Shown here: one piece after another, positions 9,535-19,520 of the stretch | Position numbering within the stretch: the stretch's first letter is position 1 | Layout of the letters: each line of letters begins with the position of its first letter | Assembly (NCBI RefSeq): GCF_001458115.1 | Contig: NZ_CZRP01000011.1 | Coordinates: 310,001 to 374,000, forward strand | Reading direction: 5' to 3' | DNA: 64,000 nt | From: Gracilibacillus massiliensis | GTDB lineage: Bacteria; Bacillota; Bacilli; Bacillales; Amphibacillaceae | The notes under the pieces: generated by a model | What the model was told of the DNA's origin: nothing | The model's input: the letters and a program-made list of their open reading frames with translations, nothing else | Database searches by the model: none | Translations under genes and position numbers: made by a program

Positions 9535-9995
9535 TATAGTGTATATTAATCCATCGCTTCGGCTGTCCGCTTCCCTTTCCACGGGATTTTCGCCTAAGCT
9601 AACTTTAGTAAGCACAGAACGCTTTCTAAAGTGGATCTTAGGCGAAAATTACCCCGTAGGAGTGGAAGCGGACGGCCTACGCTATAAAGGGGTTCTACAA
9701 CGTTTTTGACAGCTAACTTGTCGAGGTTTATTAACAATATGAAATAAATGTCGCCATATCACTACTTACACCCGTTGCAGCGCATTAATTAGCGCAGGCG
9801 TCCACTTCGACTCCGCATTTGTCAGCGCCAGTCTTCAGCTAACTTTGTAAAGTGTTCTTCTTTACAAAGTTAGCTGAAGACGCGCCCCCTGGTATAGGAT
9901 ACACTGCGAAAGCTTACTTGAGCAGATGTTGACTTATGCCCGTGGTAAAAGCGAAGTGGGCAAGCCGTAGCGGTTGTTAAATCTATTATACATTT
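9535..9995. repeat. Dispersed palindromic repeat, copy A2 (divergent)
   Basis: The left box (about 9540-9690) has CGGCTGTCCGCTTCCCTTTCC, an inner AGCTAACTTT...AAAGTGGATC hairpin and GGCCTACGCT. The right box (about 9785-9985) has GCGCAGGCGTCC, a strong hairpin around GTCTTCAGCTAACTTTGTAA, then GTGGGCAAGCCGTAGCGG. Apart from this element I see no gene between the GH30 gene and the yes-type operon. Confidence 0.7.
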
Positions 9996-10177
9996 CAAAA
10001 TTACTGCTAAAAGGACTGGATGGGCTTTCCCGGTTTTTGTGATCATGGTGGAACCTCTATTATTATGTAGAAGAACAAGTATTTCATCTGATTAAAAAAT
10101 TCCCCCTTCTTACCAAAACGCTCTTTCGATGTAAAATATCTTCTGATAAAAGTAAAAATAGTGCTATTTTTATGAAA

Positions 10178-10192
10178 ATGAAAGCGTTTATA
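10178..10192 (+). promoter_or_regulatory. Candidate CcpA cre site before the yes-type operon
   Basis: ATGAAAGCGTTTATA matches the Bacillus cre consensus WTGNAANCGNWNNCW at all fixed positions except one (T for the penultimate C). It lies 27 bp before the first gene of the sugar-uptake operon, where repression by CcpA would make sense. Confidence 0.5.
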
Positions 10193-10218
10193 ATTCTTGT
10201 AAGGAAGGGGGAAGTTAG

Positions 10219-10890
10219 ATGCAATTTGATTCATCAAGTGGTTTGTTTAAAATGTGTGAGTGGTTATATCGACTAGCCTTCTTAAATTTGTTAGCCATTT
10301 GTTTTTCGATTGTAGGTGGTGTGATCTTTGGTGTCTTTCCAGCCATAACCGCTATGTTTGTTTTAAATAATAAATGGCTCCAGGGCGAAGGGGATTTTTC
10401 AATAACAAAAGAATTTTGGATCGCTTTCAAAAAGTATTTCTTTAAAAGTAATTTGTTAGGAATACTTATTATTCTGACAACGATCACATTGTATATTGAT
10501 TTTGCACTCGTGCAAAATTTTAATGGGATTTTGTATTATATTATTCTGAGTAGTTCTGCAACGGTACTAGTGTTAAGTTATACCGTACTTTTATATGTGT
10601 TTAGTTTAATTACCGTATTTCCTCAGAATTCATTGATAAAACAGATAAGAAGAGCAATCCAAGTCAGTACTTTATTTCCACTTCAAACACTGTGGATGAC
10701 ATTGTCATTAATAAGCTTTCTTTTTATATGCTGGGTGATACCAGGATTTGCATTTTTATTTGTTGGAAGCGGATTATCGTTTATCGCAATGTACTTTAGT
10801 AATTTTGCTTTTAAACGAATAGAAGATCATAAAAACAAACATTCCAGTGTATCTATTCTTAGCGAAAGAGGTGTTATCCATAGTGAGTAA
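10219..10890 (+). CDS. YesL-like DUF624 membrane protein
   Basis: A 223-aa integral membrane protein with about five hydrophobic segments. It has the N-terminal segment typical of DUF624/YesL proteins (LYRLAFLNLLAICFSIVGGV followed by FGVFPAITAMF). In Bacillus, YesL is encoded beside the rhamnogalacturonan importer and the YesMN two-component system. Its molecular role is not established; an accessory role in uptake or signalling is usually assumed. The start follows AAGGAAGGGGGAAG. It is the first gene of the operon and its end overlaps the next permease gene by 8 bp, so translation is probably coupled. Confidence 0.85.
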   Translation: MQFDSSSGLFKMCEWLYRLAFLNLLAICFSIVGGVIFGVFPAITAMFVLNNKWLQGEGDFSITKEFWIAFKKYFFKSNLLGILIILTTITLYIDFALVQNFNGILYYIILSSSATVLVLSYTVLLYVFSLITVFPQNSLIKQIRRAIQVSTLFPLQTLWMTLSLISFLFICWVIPGFAFLFVGSGLSFIAMYFSNFAFKRIEDHKNKHSSVSILSERGVIHSE

Positions 10891-11833
10891 ACAATTTACA
10901 ACAACAGAGGAATTTAAAGAAGCTCCAAAAACGATCGGAAAATTAAGAAAGTCGAAAATTGAGAAAGACGAGAACTTTATCGGCTTTTTATTTGTTTCAC
11001 CAATGTTATTAGGTATTTCTGTCATTGTTTTATTTCCGATTATTGCAACTTTTATTCTAGCTTTTGCAGATTGGAAGTTCATAACAGGTATTGATCAGCT
11101 AAAATGGATTGGTTTTGAAAATTTTATTAATTTAGCGAATGATGAGAAATTCATAAAATCAGTCATCAATAACGCCATTTTCATTTTAACCGTTCCAATT
11201 ACCATGATGTGTGCCTTATTTCTTGCAGTCATCATTGATAAAAATGTCTATTTGAAAAGTTATTTTAAAGTCGCCTTTTTTATGCCGTATATTTCGAGTG
11301 TCGTGGCGATTGCAGTTGTCTGGCAAGTGCTATTTCATCCATCACAAGGACCTATTAATCAAGTATTAATGACATTCGGCATTCAAAATCCACCAACATG
11401 GATTTCAGATCCGAATTTCGCATTGATATCTCTTATGATCATTCACACATGGATCTCAATAGGCTTTAGCTTGATCGTGTATATTGCAGGTTTACAGTCT
11501 ATTCCTAAAGAATTATATGAAGCAGCGGATATAGATGGAGCTAATAGTTGGTATAAATTCAGAAATATAACCGTTCCTTTAATATCACCAACGTCCTTCT
11601 TTCTTTTGATTACCGGGATCATCGCATCATTTAAAGCCTTTGATTTAATTGCCGTTTTAACACAAGGTGGGCCATTAAATTCAACCACAATGTTAGTCTG
11701 GCATTTATATGAGCGGGCCTTTCTTGATTTGGATGTAGGATATGCGTCAGCCATTGCTGTTGTACTATTTTTATTTGTTTTTACTATTACGATCCTGCAA
11801 TGGGTAGGTCAAAAGAAATGGGTCAATTATTAA
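10883..11833 (+). CDS. ABC sugar importer permease, MalF/LplB type
   Basis: A 316-aa inner-membrane protein with six predicted helices and the permease EAA motif (EAADIDGANSWYKFRNITVP, about residue 212 onward) that docks the ATPase. It pairs with the next gene to form the translocation channel of a CUT1-type oligosaccharide importer. GTG 10883 follows AAAGAGGTG with good spacing and overlaps the YesL stop; the longer reading from 10847 has no ribosome site. No ATPase gene lies in this operon. Bacilli commonly share one MsmX-type ATPase among such importers, so that is the likely partner (inference). Confidence 0.92.
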   Translation: MSKQFTTTEEFKEAPKTIGKLRKSKIEKDENFIGFLFVSPMLLGISVIVLFPIIATFILAFADWKFITGIDQLKWIGFENFINLANDEKFIKSVINNAIFILTVPITMMCALFLAVIIDKNVYLKSYFKVAFFMPYISSVVAIAVVWQVLFHPSQGPINQVLMTFGIQNPPTWISDPNFALISLMIIHTWISIGFSLIVYIAGLQSIPKELYEAADIDGANSWYKFRNITVPLISPTSFFLLITGIIASFKAFDLIAVLTQGGPLNSTTMLVWHLYERAFLDLDVGYASAIAVVLFLFVFTITILQWVGQKKWVNY

Positions 11834-11852
11834 TCGAAAGGGATGTGTTAGG

Positions 11853-12692
11853 ATGCGAAAGGAACGTAAATTTAACATAAAGAAAATCATGAGCACGATC
11901 ATCTTATTCTTTTGCAGTATTGCTTTCTTGTTACCTTTTATTTGGATGCTTTCCACTTCTTTAAAAATTGAAGCAGATGTATTTAGGTATCCGATTGAGT
12001 GGATACCTTCGAGATGGAATGCGTTAGCAAACTATCAAGAAGTATGGTTTGGCGATTATCCTTTTTATATTTATTACTGGAATTCGATAAAGGTAGCTGT
12101 TTTAACAACATTAGTATCTGTCGTAGTTTCATCTTTAGCTGCTTATGGTTTTTCGAAAGTGAAGTTTCCAGCAGGAGCATGGTTATTTATTATTGTATTA
12201 GCTACTTATATGGTTCCACCACAAGCAAGTTTGGTACCGCAGTTTATTCTATTTCGTTATTTAGGGGTATTCGATACACATTTTGGATTGATATTACTAG
12301 GTAGTTTTAGTGTATTAGGTACGTTCATGCTTAGACAATTTTTCATCGGTATTCATAATGATTTTATTGATGCCGCAAAAATTGATGGAGCAGGACATTG
12401 GCGGATATTCTGGAAAATTGCATTACCAATCGTTCGTCCGGCTGTTGCAACCTATGCGATTTTACGTTTTATCTGGACTTGGAATGATTATCAAAATCCG
12501 TTGATATTCTTAAGAACTGATGCCTTATATACGATTCAATTAGCGATGCAAAAGTTCACCACTATTAACGGAAGTTTTTACACGCTGATCATGGCGGCAG
12601 CAGTATCAGCGATTCTACCATTATTAATCGTATTTATTATGGGTCAAAAACATGTTATTGATGGTATTGCCTTAGGTGGTGTGAAAGGATGA
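11853..12692 (+). CDS. ABC sugar importer permease, MalG/LplC type
   Basis: A 279-aa inner-membrane protein with six helices and the EAA motif DAAKIDGAGHWRIFWKIALP in the second half. It is the second channel subunit of the CUT1 importer and lies 19 bp after its partner. The ribosome site GAAAGGGATG precedes the start. The end GVKG is typical of MalG-type subunits. Together with the binding lipoprotein that follows, it should import an oligosaccharide made by extracellular enzymes. Confidence 0.92.
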   Translation: MRKERKFNIKKIMSTIILFFCSIAFLLPFIWMLSTSLKIEADVFRYPIEWIPSRWNALANYQEVWFGDYPFYIYYWNSIKVAVLTTLVSVVVSSLAAYGFSKVKFPAGAWLFIIVLATYMVPPQASLVPQFILFRYLGVFDTHFGLILLGSFSVLGTFMLRQFFIGIHNDFIDAAKIDGAGHWRIFWKIALPIVRPAVATYAILRFIWTWNDYQNPLIFLRTDALYTIQLAMQKFTTINGSFYTLIMAAAVSAILPLLIVFIMGQKHVIDGIALGGVKG

Positions 12693-12821
12693 CTTAAAAG
12701 AATATTTACTTAAAGTAAAAAAAGTGTTGTCAATGGTAAAAATAATGATATCGATCTAATTTAAAGATTTGATACCATCATATATGTAAGGGTTTACAAA
12801 AATACTTAGGGGGTTTGTAAA

Positions 12822-14231
12822 GTGAGTAAAAAAGTCTTCATGTTATTATTTAGTATGATTTTATTAGTTGGGGTACTGATGGCATGTAATTCAGGAGGAG
12901 AAGAGACAGCGGGAGATTCAGAACCTGAAGATCAAGAAAATACCGAAGAAACAGAATCAGGAACGGAAGAGGAAGCAGAACCTGAATCAGATGAGAAAGT
13001 TCAAATCAAATTCCATACGCATGGGAATGAGGCTTCATATAACTGGTCTGAAACAATTCCTGCTTTTGAAGAAGCAAATCCAAATATCGAAGTGGAACTC
13101 GTCATTCTAAGTGAAAGTGGAGATACAAATGAAGCACTGCAAAAATTAGACCTTGCAGCTTCTTCTGGAGAGCAACTGGACGTCTTAATGTTTAGTGATC
13201 CAGCATCTTATGCACAACGAGTAGATCTAGGTATGGTAGCTCCGATTGATGAATTTATCGAAGAAGAAGGATATGAGGTCACCGAAGATTACAAGGTGAA
13301 TACACAACTTGGTGATGAATATTATGCACTACCAGGAAAATTTAATCCATGGTATGTTTTAGTCAACCAAGACCACTTAGATGAAGCGGGTCTTGAAACA
13401 CCTACTGATTGGACTTGGGATGAATATGCAGACTATGCTAAACAATTAACAAACGATGATCACTATGGAACCTTCTTCCACGGACCACAAAATGGTGGTT
13501 GGATGGAATATTTAAAATTAGCATTAGCAAGTAAGGAAGAGGAAACAGAATTATTAAAAGCAGATGGAAGTTCTAATTTTACTGATCCAATGTTTAAAAA
13601 GACGTTAGAACTGCGTTGGCAAATGGAGAAAGAAGATCAGTCTGCTACACCATATACAGACATCATGTCGCAACAATTACATTATCGTGATACATTCTTT
13701 AATCAAGATGCAAGTCTTGTAATGATCGGAAGCTGGATGAATACGGAATTAGGTGGTACCGATCAATTCCCGTTAGAATTCAATGTAGGAGTAGCGCCAT
13801 ATCCGAAAAATAACCCAGAAGATGAAGGAGGATATACTCCTGTAACAACAGACTACATGGCAGTTGCCTCTAATTCAGAGCATAAAGAGGCTGCATATAA
13901 ATTTATTCGTTGGTATACAACAGAAGGTCAAGTAGTACAGGGTAAAAATATACCGTCTTGGAATGGGGTTGGCGATGATGAATTAGAAAACATCGTAGAC
14001 ACTATTTTAAATGACACTAATAATCCAGAAAAAGTAGATAAAGAAGCATTAATCTCCGTATTAAAGAATTCAAAAGCTTCAAAATTGGTTCCACCTGCAC
14101 CGTATCAAGCTGAAATTTATGAAATGGCAGGAGACGAATATGAGAAATTAATTTATGAAGAACAGGATATTGATGCGACGATAGAAGCAATGGATCAAAA
14201 AGCACAAGAAATAATTGCGAATAACGAATAA
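12822..14231 (+). CDS. ABC importer solute-binding lipoprotein (sugar, family 1)
   Basis: A 469-aa extracellular lipoprotein. The signal peptide ends in the lipobox LMAC (Cys22, lipidation site), followed by an acidic Glu/Asp-rich tether (about 25-62) and a two-lobed type 1 solute-binding fold. The segment IPAFEEANPNIEVELVIL is typical of family 1 sugar-binding proteins. It captures the oligosaccharide for the two upstream permeases. The start follows a strong GGGGG ribosome site. The acidic tether fits secreted proteins of halotolerant bacteria. The ligand is unknown; the heparinase-like protein at the operon end suggests a uronic-acid-containing oligosaccharide (inference). Confidence 0.9.
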   Translation: MSKKVFMLLFSMILLVGVLMACNSGGEETAGDSEPEDQENTEETESGTEEEAEPESDEKVQIKFHTHGNEASYNWSETIPAFEEANPNIEVELVILSESGDTNEALQKLDLAASSGEQLDVLMFSDPASYAQRVDLGMVAPIDEFIEEEGYEVTEDYKVNTQLGDEYYALPGKFNPWYVLVNQDHLDEAGLETPTDWTWDEYADYAKQLTNDDHYGTFFHGPQNGGWMEYLKLALASKEEETELLKADGSSNFTDPMFKKTLELRWQMEKEDQSATPYTDIMSQQLHYRDTFFNQDASLVMIGSWMNTELGGTDQFPLEFNVGVAPYPKNNPEDEGGYTPVTTDYMAVASNSEHKEAAYKFIRWYTTEGQVVQGKNIPSWNGVGDDELENIVDTILNDTNNPEKVDKEALISVLKNSKASKLVPPAPYQAEIYEMAGDEYEKLIYEEQDIDATIEAMDQKAQEIIANNE

Positions 14232-14324
14232 AGCTTGATGAAACGCTCTATCGTCAATTACACTTAAGGTAAGGGACGTTAATTCCGTTGTCCCCCAACA
14301 TTCTTGATAGTAAGGAGGATGAAA

Positions 14325-16145
14325 ATGAGGGTTAAATTTCGGGGATTAACGTCTCCTTCTTTTCGTTCAAAGGTATTTCTTGCTTCTTTTATTTGCATTG
14401 GTATTCCTGTTTTATTGTCTTTATCGATTTATAGTTATCTAACTAGGGATGCAGTGGAAGAACAAGCGATGCAGAATGCCAACAAAGAGCTTGATTTAAC
14501 AGAAGAAAATATCTCACGTGTTTTAGATGATGTGATGAATGCCTCTAATTTTGTGCAAATTGATTCTGAATTAAATACCATTTTGAAAAATAAATCGAAT
14601 TTAAGGTTAGAGGAATTTAATAAGCAAAGTTATAGTGAATATCTTGAAGATCGTCAGGTACGTAAAACGATTGATAATATTACACTATTAGGTGAAAAAT
14701 CCTATGTAACAATTTTATTGAAAAATGGTAAGTATTACACGAATTATTCAACTGCTCAGTATGACCCGAATTCGCTTTATCAAGAACAATGGTTTAACGA
14801 ATTGCAATCACTAAATGGCTTTGAATCTTATTGGTCTAGCGTTGAACCGACAGTACTTGCCTATGAAAGAAGCTTAAGCCCCTATCAATTCTCAGTTGCA
14901 CGAACGTTAAGAGATAGTAGCCAAGAAATATATGGGTATGTGGTGGTCACATTACTAGAGACAAAGGTTAGAGATATTTTAAATAACACAAATCAATCAG
15001 AAGATATCATGCTTATTGATAACGATTACAAAATTTTATCTCATAAAAATCAAGATCTTATTAGTCAAAATGCAGATTTTGTAACGAAGATAGATCCAAA
15101 AGAAGGATCACAAATTACAGAACTCGATAATCAAAAATACGTTGTAACGACGAAAGAATTATCTGTTAATGATTGGCAACTTGTTTCTGTCATACCTTAT
15201 AAAGCCGCCACATCTAATATTAATTCGATTTTCTCAGAAGTGTTTATTTTGTTAGCGGTTTCTTTTGCGGTATTTTTTATTATATTAGCTTATTTAATGA
15301 ATCGAATAACAAGACCATTACGATACTTGGATCGAGTCGTCAAAAAAGTACAAACTGGTGATTTATCAATCAGATCCAAAGTAGATAGTAATGATGAGAT
15401 CGGCGAATTTTCTCAGTCATTAAACGAAATGTTAGATCGAGTAAACATCATGATAGAGGAAGTTAATCAGACCCATAAACGAAAAAGGAAAGCAGAACTA
15501 GCGATGTTACAGGCGCAAATTAATCCTCATTTTTTATTTAATGTATTAAATTCTATTCGGATGAAAGTATTTAAATTTGGTGATAAAGAAAGTGCCAGTA
15601 TGATTCAGTCCCTTTCCAAGTTATTGAGATGGACGATTGATTATAAAGAGGACAATATTAAATTTAGTGATGAAATTAATTTAGTGAAGGATTATGTCAA
15701 TGTCATGAATATGAGACAAAAAAATAAAGTCGAATTGTTTATAAATATCACACCAGAGTCTAGCCAACAATTGGTTCCACGTTTTTTATTGCAGCCTTTA
15801 ATTGAAAACTCTATTATTCACGGTTTAAATCAAAGTTCCGGTACGATTAACATTAAAGCGGAGATATCTGATGATTTTTTTGTAATCAAAGTCGAGGATA
15901 ATGGAGAAGGAATAGACAAAGAACGATTGAATAAGTTAAATCAAGCTTTACTTTCAGAAGATTCTAGTAAGAGGTCTAGAAGTGGTTTTTCTAGCATTGG
16001 TATGACGAATGTATATGAACGCCTGCAGCTATCCTACTTGGAAAAACCACAAATGATCATAGATAGTAAGCATGATGCTGGTACGACAATTACGATAAAG
16101 ATTCCACTAGGTGGTGAGAAACATGTACAAGGTTATGTTAGTTGA
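14325..16145 (+). CDS. yesM: YesM-type sensor histidine kinase
   Basis: A 606-aa membrane kinase. A first helix (about 18-40) precedes an extracellular dCache-like sensor region (to about 300). A second helix leads to a HAMP linker (about 325-380), the HisKA_7TM/YesM-type phosphoacceptor INPHFLFNVLNSIRM (His402) and a GHKL ATPase with N box ENSIIHG and G box DNGEGI. It signals to the response regulator encoded next, with which it overlaps by 23 bp. ATG 14325 follows AAGGAGG (14312-14318); in-frame TTG 14304 and ATG 14319 are poorer. In related loci this pair senses oligosaccharides and activates the adjacent transporter. Confidence 0.92.
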   Translation: MRVKFRGLTSPSFRSKVFLASFICIGIPVLLSLSIYSYLTRDAVEEQAMQNANKELDLTEENISRVLDDVMNASNFVQIDSELNTILKNKSNLRLEEFNKQSYSEYLEDRQVRKTIDNITLLGEKSYVTILLKNGKYYTNYSTAQYDPNSLYQEQWFNELQSLNGFESYWSSVEPTVLAYERSLSPYQFSVARTLRDSSQEIYGYVVVTLLETKVRDILNNTNQSEDIMLIDNDYKILSHKNQDLISQNADFVTKIDPKEGSQITELDNQKYVVTTKELSVNDWQLVSVIPYKAATSNINSIFSEVFILLAVSFAVFFIILAYLMNRITRPLRYLDRVVKKVQTGDLSIRSKVDSNDEIGEFSQSLNEMLDRVNIMIEEVNQTHKRKRKAELAMLQAQINPHFLFNVLNSIRMKVFKFGDKESASMIQSLSKLLRWTIDYKEDNIKFSDEINLVKDYVNVMNMRQKNKVELFINITPESSQQLVPRFLLQPLIENSIIHGLNQSSGTINIKAEISDDFFVIKVEDNGEGIDKERLNKLNQALLSEDSSKRSRSGFSSIGMTNVYERLQLSYLEKPQMIIDSKHDAGTTITIKIPLGGEKHVQGYVS

Positions 16146-17730
16146 TGACGATTATCCTACGATTGAGTTTTTAACAGAAGCTATAGATTGGGAAAGCTTA
16201 GGGTTTGAATTAATAAGTACGCATGAGAATGGATTACAGGCTCTAGAATTTGCGAAACAAACTACGCCAGATATATTAATTACTGACATTGGTATGCCCA
16301 AAATGGATGGCATCGAATTAACGAGAGAAATTAAAAAACTGAAAGACAGTATTCAGGTAGCAATCATTTCCTGCCATAATGAATTTTCCTATGCACAACA
16401 AGCGTTAAAGCTTGATGTACAAGATTATATATTAAAAGAATCATTAGATCCCGAAGATTTGCAAAAAATACTTTTGGCCTGTAAAGAACGATTAGATAAC
16501 AATACTACCAAAGTGATAGAAGTAAAAAAATTACAACATAAAATTAAGGTGAATCATGATATCGAACATCAAAAACTATTAAGACAATATATACAAGGTT
16601 CTTCCAATAAGTTTTTAGATTTGTTCAAGCAAGCGAACTATAGCATACCCGTTTATTTTTATATCAATGATTATTATAAAGTAAAGAAAAATTTTATTTC
16701 GTCCGATACACTTCAGTTTGCAGTGCAAAATATTATGCAAGAGATTATTGATAGTCAAGAATCACAGCAATCCTATTGTATTCATTATGAAAATAATAAG
16801 GGCTTTGTCTTTTACCAACATTCCTTAACGATTAAACACGATGTACACGGTACGTTAAAACAGCTTTTAAGAAAACTTCAAGAAGCTTTAAATCGATATT
16901 TATCTATTGATATCAGTTTTGTGGTAAGTCAGCAGGTGGAGAATAACGATATAAAGGATTCCATCCATTCGTTACTAAATAGTGAGGAACAAATTTTTTA
17001 CGCAAACAAAAATATAATAATGAAAAAGAGCGAAGAGTTATCTAGTTATCAAGGCCAGGAGATGTTTGATTATTATCAGAATGTTGCTAATCAGCTAAAA
17101 CAAGCGATCTTTGAGCGTGATATCATGAGTTTTACTAATCATTTAGATAATTGGATACATTTTTGTGTTAGTAAACAGTACAGTTCAAAAATTGTAAAAG
17201 AATGGTTTTTGCGAATGGTTTTAGATTTAAAAATGAGGTTAAGAACCATCCCCTATTTACAATCCAATTATTACGTAGAGTCGTTACAAGAGGAAGTTTT
17301 TTTATTAAACACTATCTATGAATTACGTAATTGGTTAATAGAATATGCTCAAAAATGTTTAGCTGAAACCAACCAGCAACTTAAAGATAAATACCACAAA
17401 GATGTTTTAAGTGCATGTTATTATGTCTCACATAATTTAGAGAAAAAACTGTCACTAGATGAAGTAGCAGATTACTTATATCTCAATGCCAGCTATTTTA
17501 GCAGACTATTCAAGAAAGAAATGCAAATCACTTTTGTAGAATATGTAAAACAAAGAAAGGTAGAACGGGCAAAGGAATTATTGGAGATAACAGATGATTC
17601 AGTAGGAAGTATTTGCGAACAATTAGGTTATGACAACCAAAGCTATTTCATTAAAGTATTTAAAAAAATAGTAGGTTACACACCTTTAGAGTATAGAGGG
17701 AAACAAATAAATGGGGTATTTGCTAAATGA
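16123..17730 (+). CDS. yesN: YesN-type response regulator with AraC DNA-binding domain
   Basis: A 535-aa regulator. The receiver domain (1-120) has the acidic pocket DDD near residue 9, phosphoacceptor Asp55 in DILITDIGMP and the conserved Lys in ILKES. A long middle region of unclear fold follows. A C-terminal AraC-type double helix-turn-helix (about 430-525) includes SLDEVADYLYLNASYFSRLF and the family signature near GYDNQSYFIKVFKKIVGYTP. It is expected to activate the yes-type operon when phosphorylated by YesM. The start ATG 16123 is preceded by AGGTGG. The gene overlaps both neighbours (23 bp with yesM, ATGA with the next gene). Confidence 0.92.
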   Translation: MYKVMLVDDDYPTIEFLTEAIDWESLGFELISTHENGLQALEFAKQTTPDILITDIGMPKMDGIELTREIKKLKDSIQVAIISCHNEFSYAQQALKLDVQDYILKESLDPEDLQKILLACKERLDNNTTKVIEVKKLQHKIKVNHDIEHQKLLRQYIQGSSNKFLDLFKQANYSIPVYFYINDYYKVKKNFISSDTLQFAVQNIMQEIIDSQESQQSYCIHYENNKGFVFYQHSLTIKHDVHGTLKQLLRKLQEALNRYLSIDISFVVSQQVENNDIKDSIHSLLNSEEQIFYANKNIIMKKSEELSSYQGQEMFDYYQNVANQLKQAIFERDIMSFTNHLDNWIHFCVSKQYSSKIVKEWFLRMVLDLKMRLRTIPYLQSNYYVESLQEEVFLLNTIYELRNWLIEYAQKCLAETNQQLKDKYHKDVLSACYYVSHNLEKKLSLDEVADYLYLNASYFSRLFKKEMQITFVEYVKQRKVERAKELLEITDDSVGSICEQLGYDNQSYFIKVFKKIVGYTPLEYRGKQINGVFAK

Positions 17731-19451
17731 ACGTGACAAATAATGATTGGTTAAAAACAGTGAAATCAAAATTAAAAATGGAGGGGGATCGTTATTTACA
17801 GGAATCTGTTTCAGAGATCACCTTCCAAACCTATCGTCAATTCATGAAAGAAGGAGAACGTCAAAGCTTTGAGGCCCAATATTTTCTGCGAAGAAGACGA
17901 TTGACTATCTTTGGTTTGCTTCTTTATTTATATCCTGATGAGCGAGCTTATTTAGAAGCGTTAGAAAACGAAATATGGCAGATCTGCAATGAATTTACCT
18001 GGTGTTTACCTGCACATCTTGACCAGGATTTAGAGGAACAAAGCTATGAGACTTATAAACAAACCAACCAGCTATGCTATACGATCGACTTATTTGCTTC
18101 AGAGACTGCTTTTTCTTTAGCAGAGATCGTTTCTCTTTTTGAAGAACAACTCGATGATTTTTTAGTGAACAAGATCAAGATTGAAATAGATCGGAGAATT
18201 TTTACTCCCTATTTGAATACTCATTTTCATTGGGAAACTGCTACACATAACTGGGCATCGGTTTGTGCAGGATCAATAGGGTCTGCCGCGTTATATTTAC
18301 TGGAAGGTAACGAACAAAAAACAATTATTGATCGTGTGATCGTAACGATGGAGTACTACTTAAAAGGCTTTGAAGATGACGGGGCATGTCAAGAAGGATA
18401 TGGATACTGGCAATATGGTTTTGGTTATTTTATTTATTTTGCTGACTTGCTTAAAAAGTATCAGAATATCGATTTACTAGATAATCCGAAAGTGAAGCGA
18501 ATAGCACTGTTTCAACAAAATAGCTTTTTAGCGTTGAATCATGTGATGAATTTTGCCGATGCAGAACCAAAAGCGAAACCGATGATTGGTTTTACTCACT
18601 ACTTGCATCAGCAATTTCCGAAGGTACATGTACCACCTCATCATTTGGTAGCTAGCGATATTGTAGATCCATGTGGGAGATGGGCTCCAGCAATTAGAGA
18701 ATTATGGTGGCATGATCCAACTACTCATGGTGATGAATGGCCAGAAATATCTCAACTTTTTGATCACACTTCGATCTTCTTATCTAGATGGAAGGCAAAA
18801 GGAGAGAACTTTGGATTTGCGGTAAAAGCTGGTCATAATAATGAACCGCATAATCATAATGATATTGGTCAATTTATTTTGTATGGGATGGATCAAGTCT
18901 TTTTGCGAGATCTGGGATCAGGTCAGTATAACAAAGCATATTTTGGTGATGGACGATATCAGTTTTTATGTAACAGTTCAGAAGGTCATTCTGTTCCAGT
19001 AGTTAACGGATATCAACCAGCGGGGCAAGAGTATAAAGGTGTTTTTACAAAGGTGGAACAACATGCTTCTTATGATCAAATAGAAGTAGATATGACAGAG
19101 GCTTATCAGGATCAAACACTTGAAAGATTCACTCGAACATATACTAGCAATAAGGAACATACATCGCTAGTTATGAAAGATTTTTTTCAATTTTCTCAGG
19201 AACCTGATATGTTGATAGAATCTTTCATTGTTGCTGATCTTCCTTATTATTTAAAGGAAGGTTACATTTTGTTAACTGGAAATAAGGGTGAACTAGAATT
19301 GTCCTATGATAACAAAAAAGTAGGATCGACGGTGAGACGAAGACATTTTATTAATCATCAGGGGCTAAAAGAGTATTTTTTACATATATTATTTGAACTG
19401 AAGCAACCAACTAAGATTCTGGATTTAGAATTCGCTTTTGTGTTTAAGTAG
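17727..19451 (+). CDS. Heparinase II/III-like protein (possible polysaccharide lyase)
   Basis: A 574-aa cytoplasmic protein without a signal peptide. The first two thirds look like an alpha/alpha toroid (for example ATHNWASVCAGSIGSAALYL and EGYGYWQYGFGYFIYFADLL). The last third is a beta-sandwich with the hallmark GHNNEPHNHNDIGQFILYGM and FLRDLGSGQYN, as in heparinase II/III-like lyases (PL12, PL15, PL17 and PL21 families). These enzymes cleave uronic-acid glycosidic bonds by beta-elimination. The conserved His/Asn/Tyr-rich residues are present, but I cannot assign a PL family or substrate. It overlaps yesN by ATGA and closes the operon, so it probably acts inside the cell on the imported oligosaccharide. 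Confidence 0.75.
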   Translation: MNVTNNDWLKTVKSKLKMEGDRYLQESVSEITFQTYRQFMKEGERQSFEAQYFLRRRRLTIFGLLLYLYPDERAYLEALENEIWQICNEFTWCLPAHLDQDLEEQSYETYKQTNQLCYTIDLFASETAFSLAEIVSLFEEQLDDFLVNKIKIEIDRRIFTPYLNTHFHWETATHNWASVCAGSIGSAALYLLEGNEQKTIIDRVIVTMEYYLKGFEDDGACQEGYGYWQYGFGYFIYFADLLKKYQNIDLLDNPKVKRIALFQQNSFLALNHVMNFADAEPKAKPMIGFTHYLHQQFPKVHVPPHHLVASDIVDPCGRWAPAIRELWWHDPTTHGDEWPEISQLFDHTSIFLSRWKAKGENFGFAVKAGHNNEPHNHNDIGQFILYGMDQVFLRDLGSGQYNKAYFGDGRYQFLCNSSEGHSVPVVNGYQPAGQEYKGVFTKVEQHASYDQIEVDMTEAYQDQTLERFTRTYTSNKEHTSLVMKDFFQFSQEPDMLIESFIVADLPYYLKEGYILLTGNKGELELSYDNKKVGSTVRRRHFINHQGLKEYFLHILFELKQPTKILDLEFAFVFK

Positions 19452-19470
19452 ACGATTAAGAAGCAGAACA

Positions 19471-19499
19471 ATCAGTGGAAGTACGATACTTCCGCTGAT
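19471..19499. terminator. Bidirectional hairpin between convergent genes
   Basis: A 13-bp stem with one G-U pair (19471-19483 with 19487-19499) and a 3-nt loop lies between the convergent yes-type operon and nitroreductase gene. T tracts are poor on both sides, so its strength as a terminator is uncertain. Confidence 0.6.
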
Positions 19500-19520
19500 C
19501 GAAGTCTCTTAACAAGATGA

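Noticed and set aside
14232-14324. GGGAC/GTCCC hairpin between the binding-protein gene and yesM as a terminator
   Set aside because: The stem is only 5 bp and there is no T tract; yesM is probably cotranscribed.
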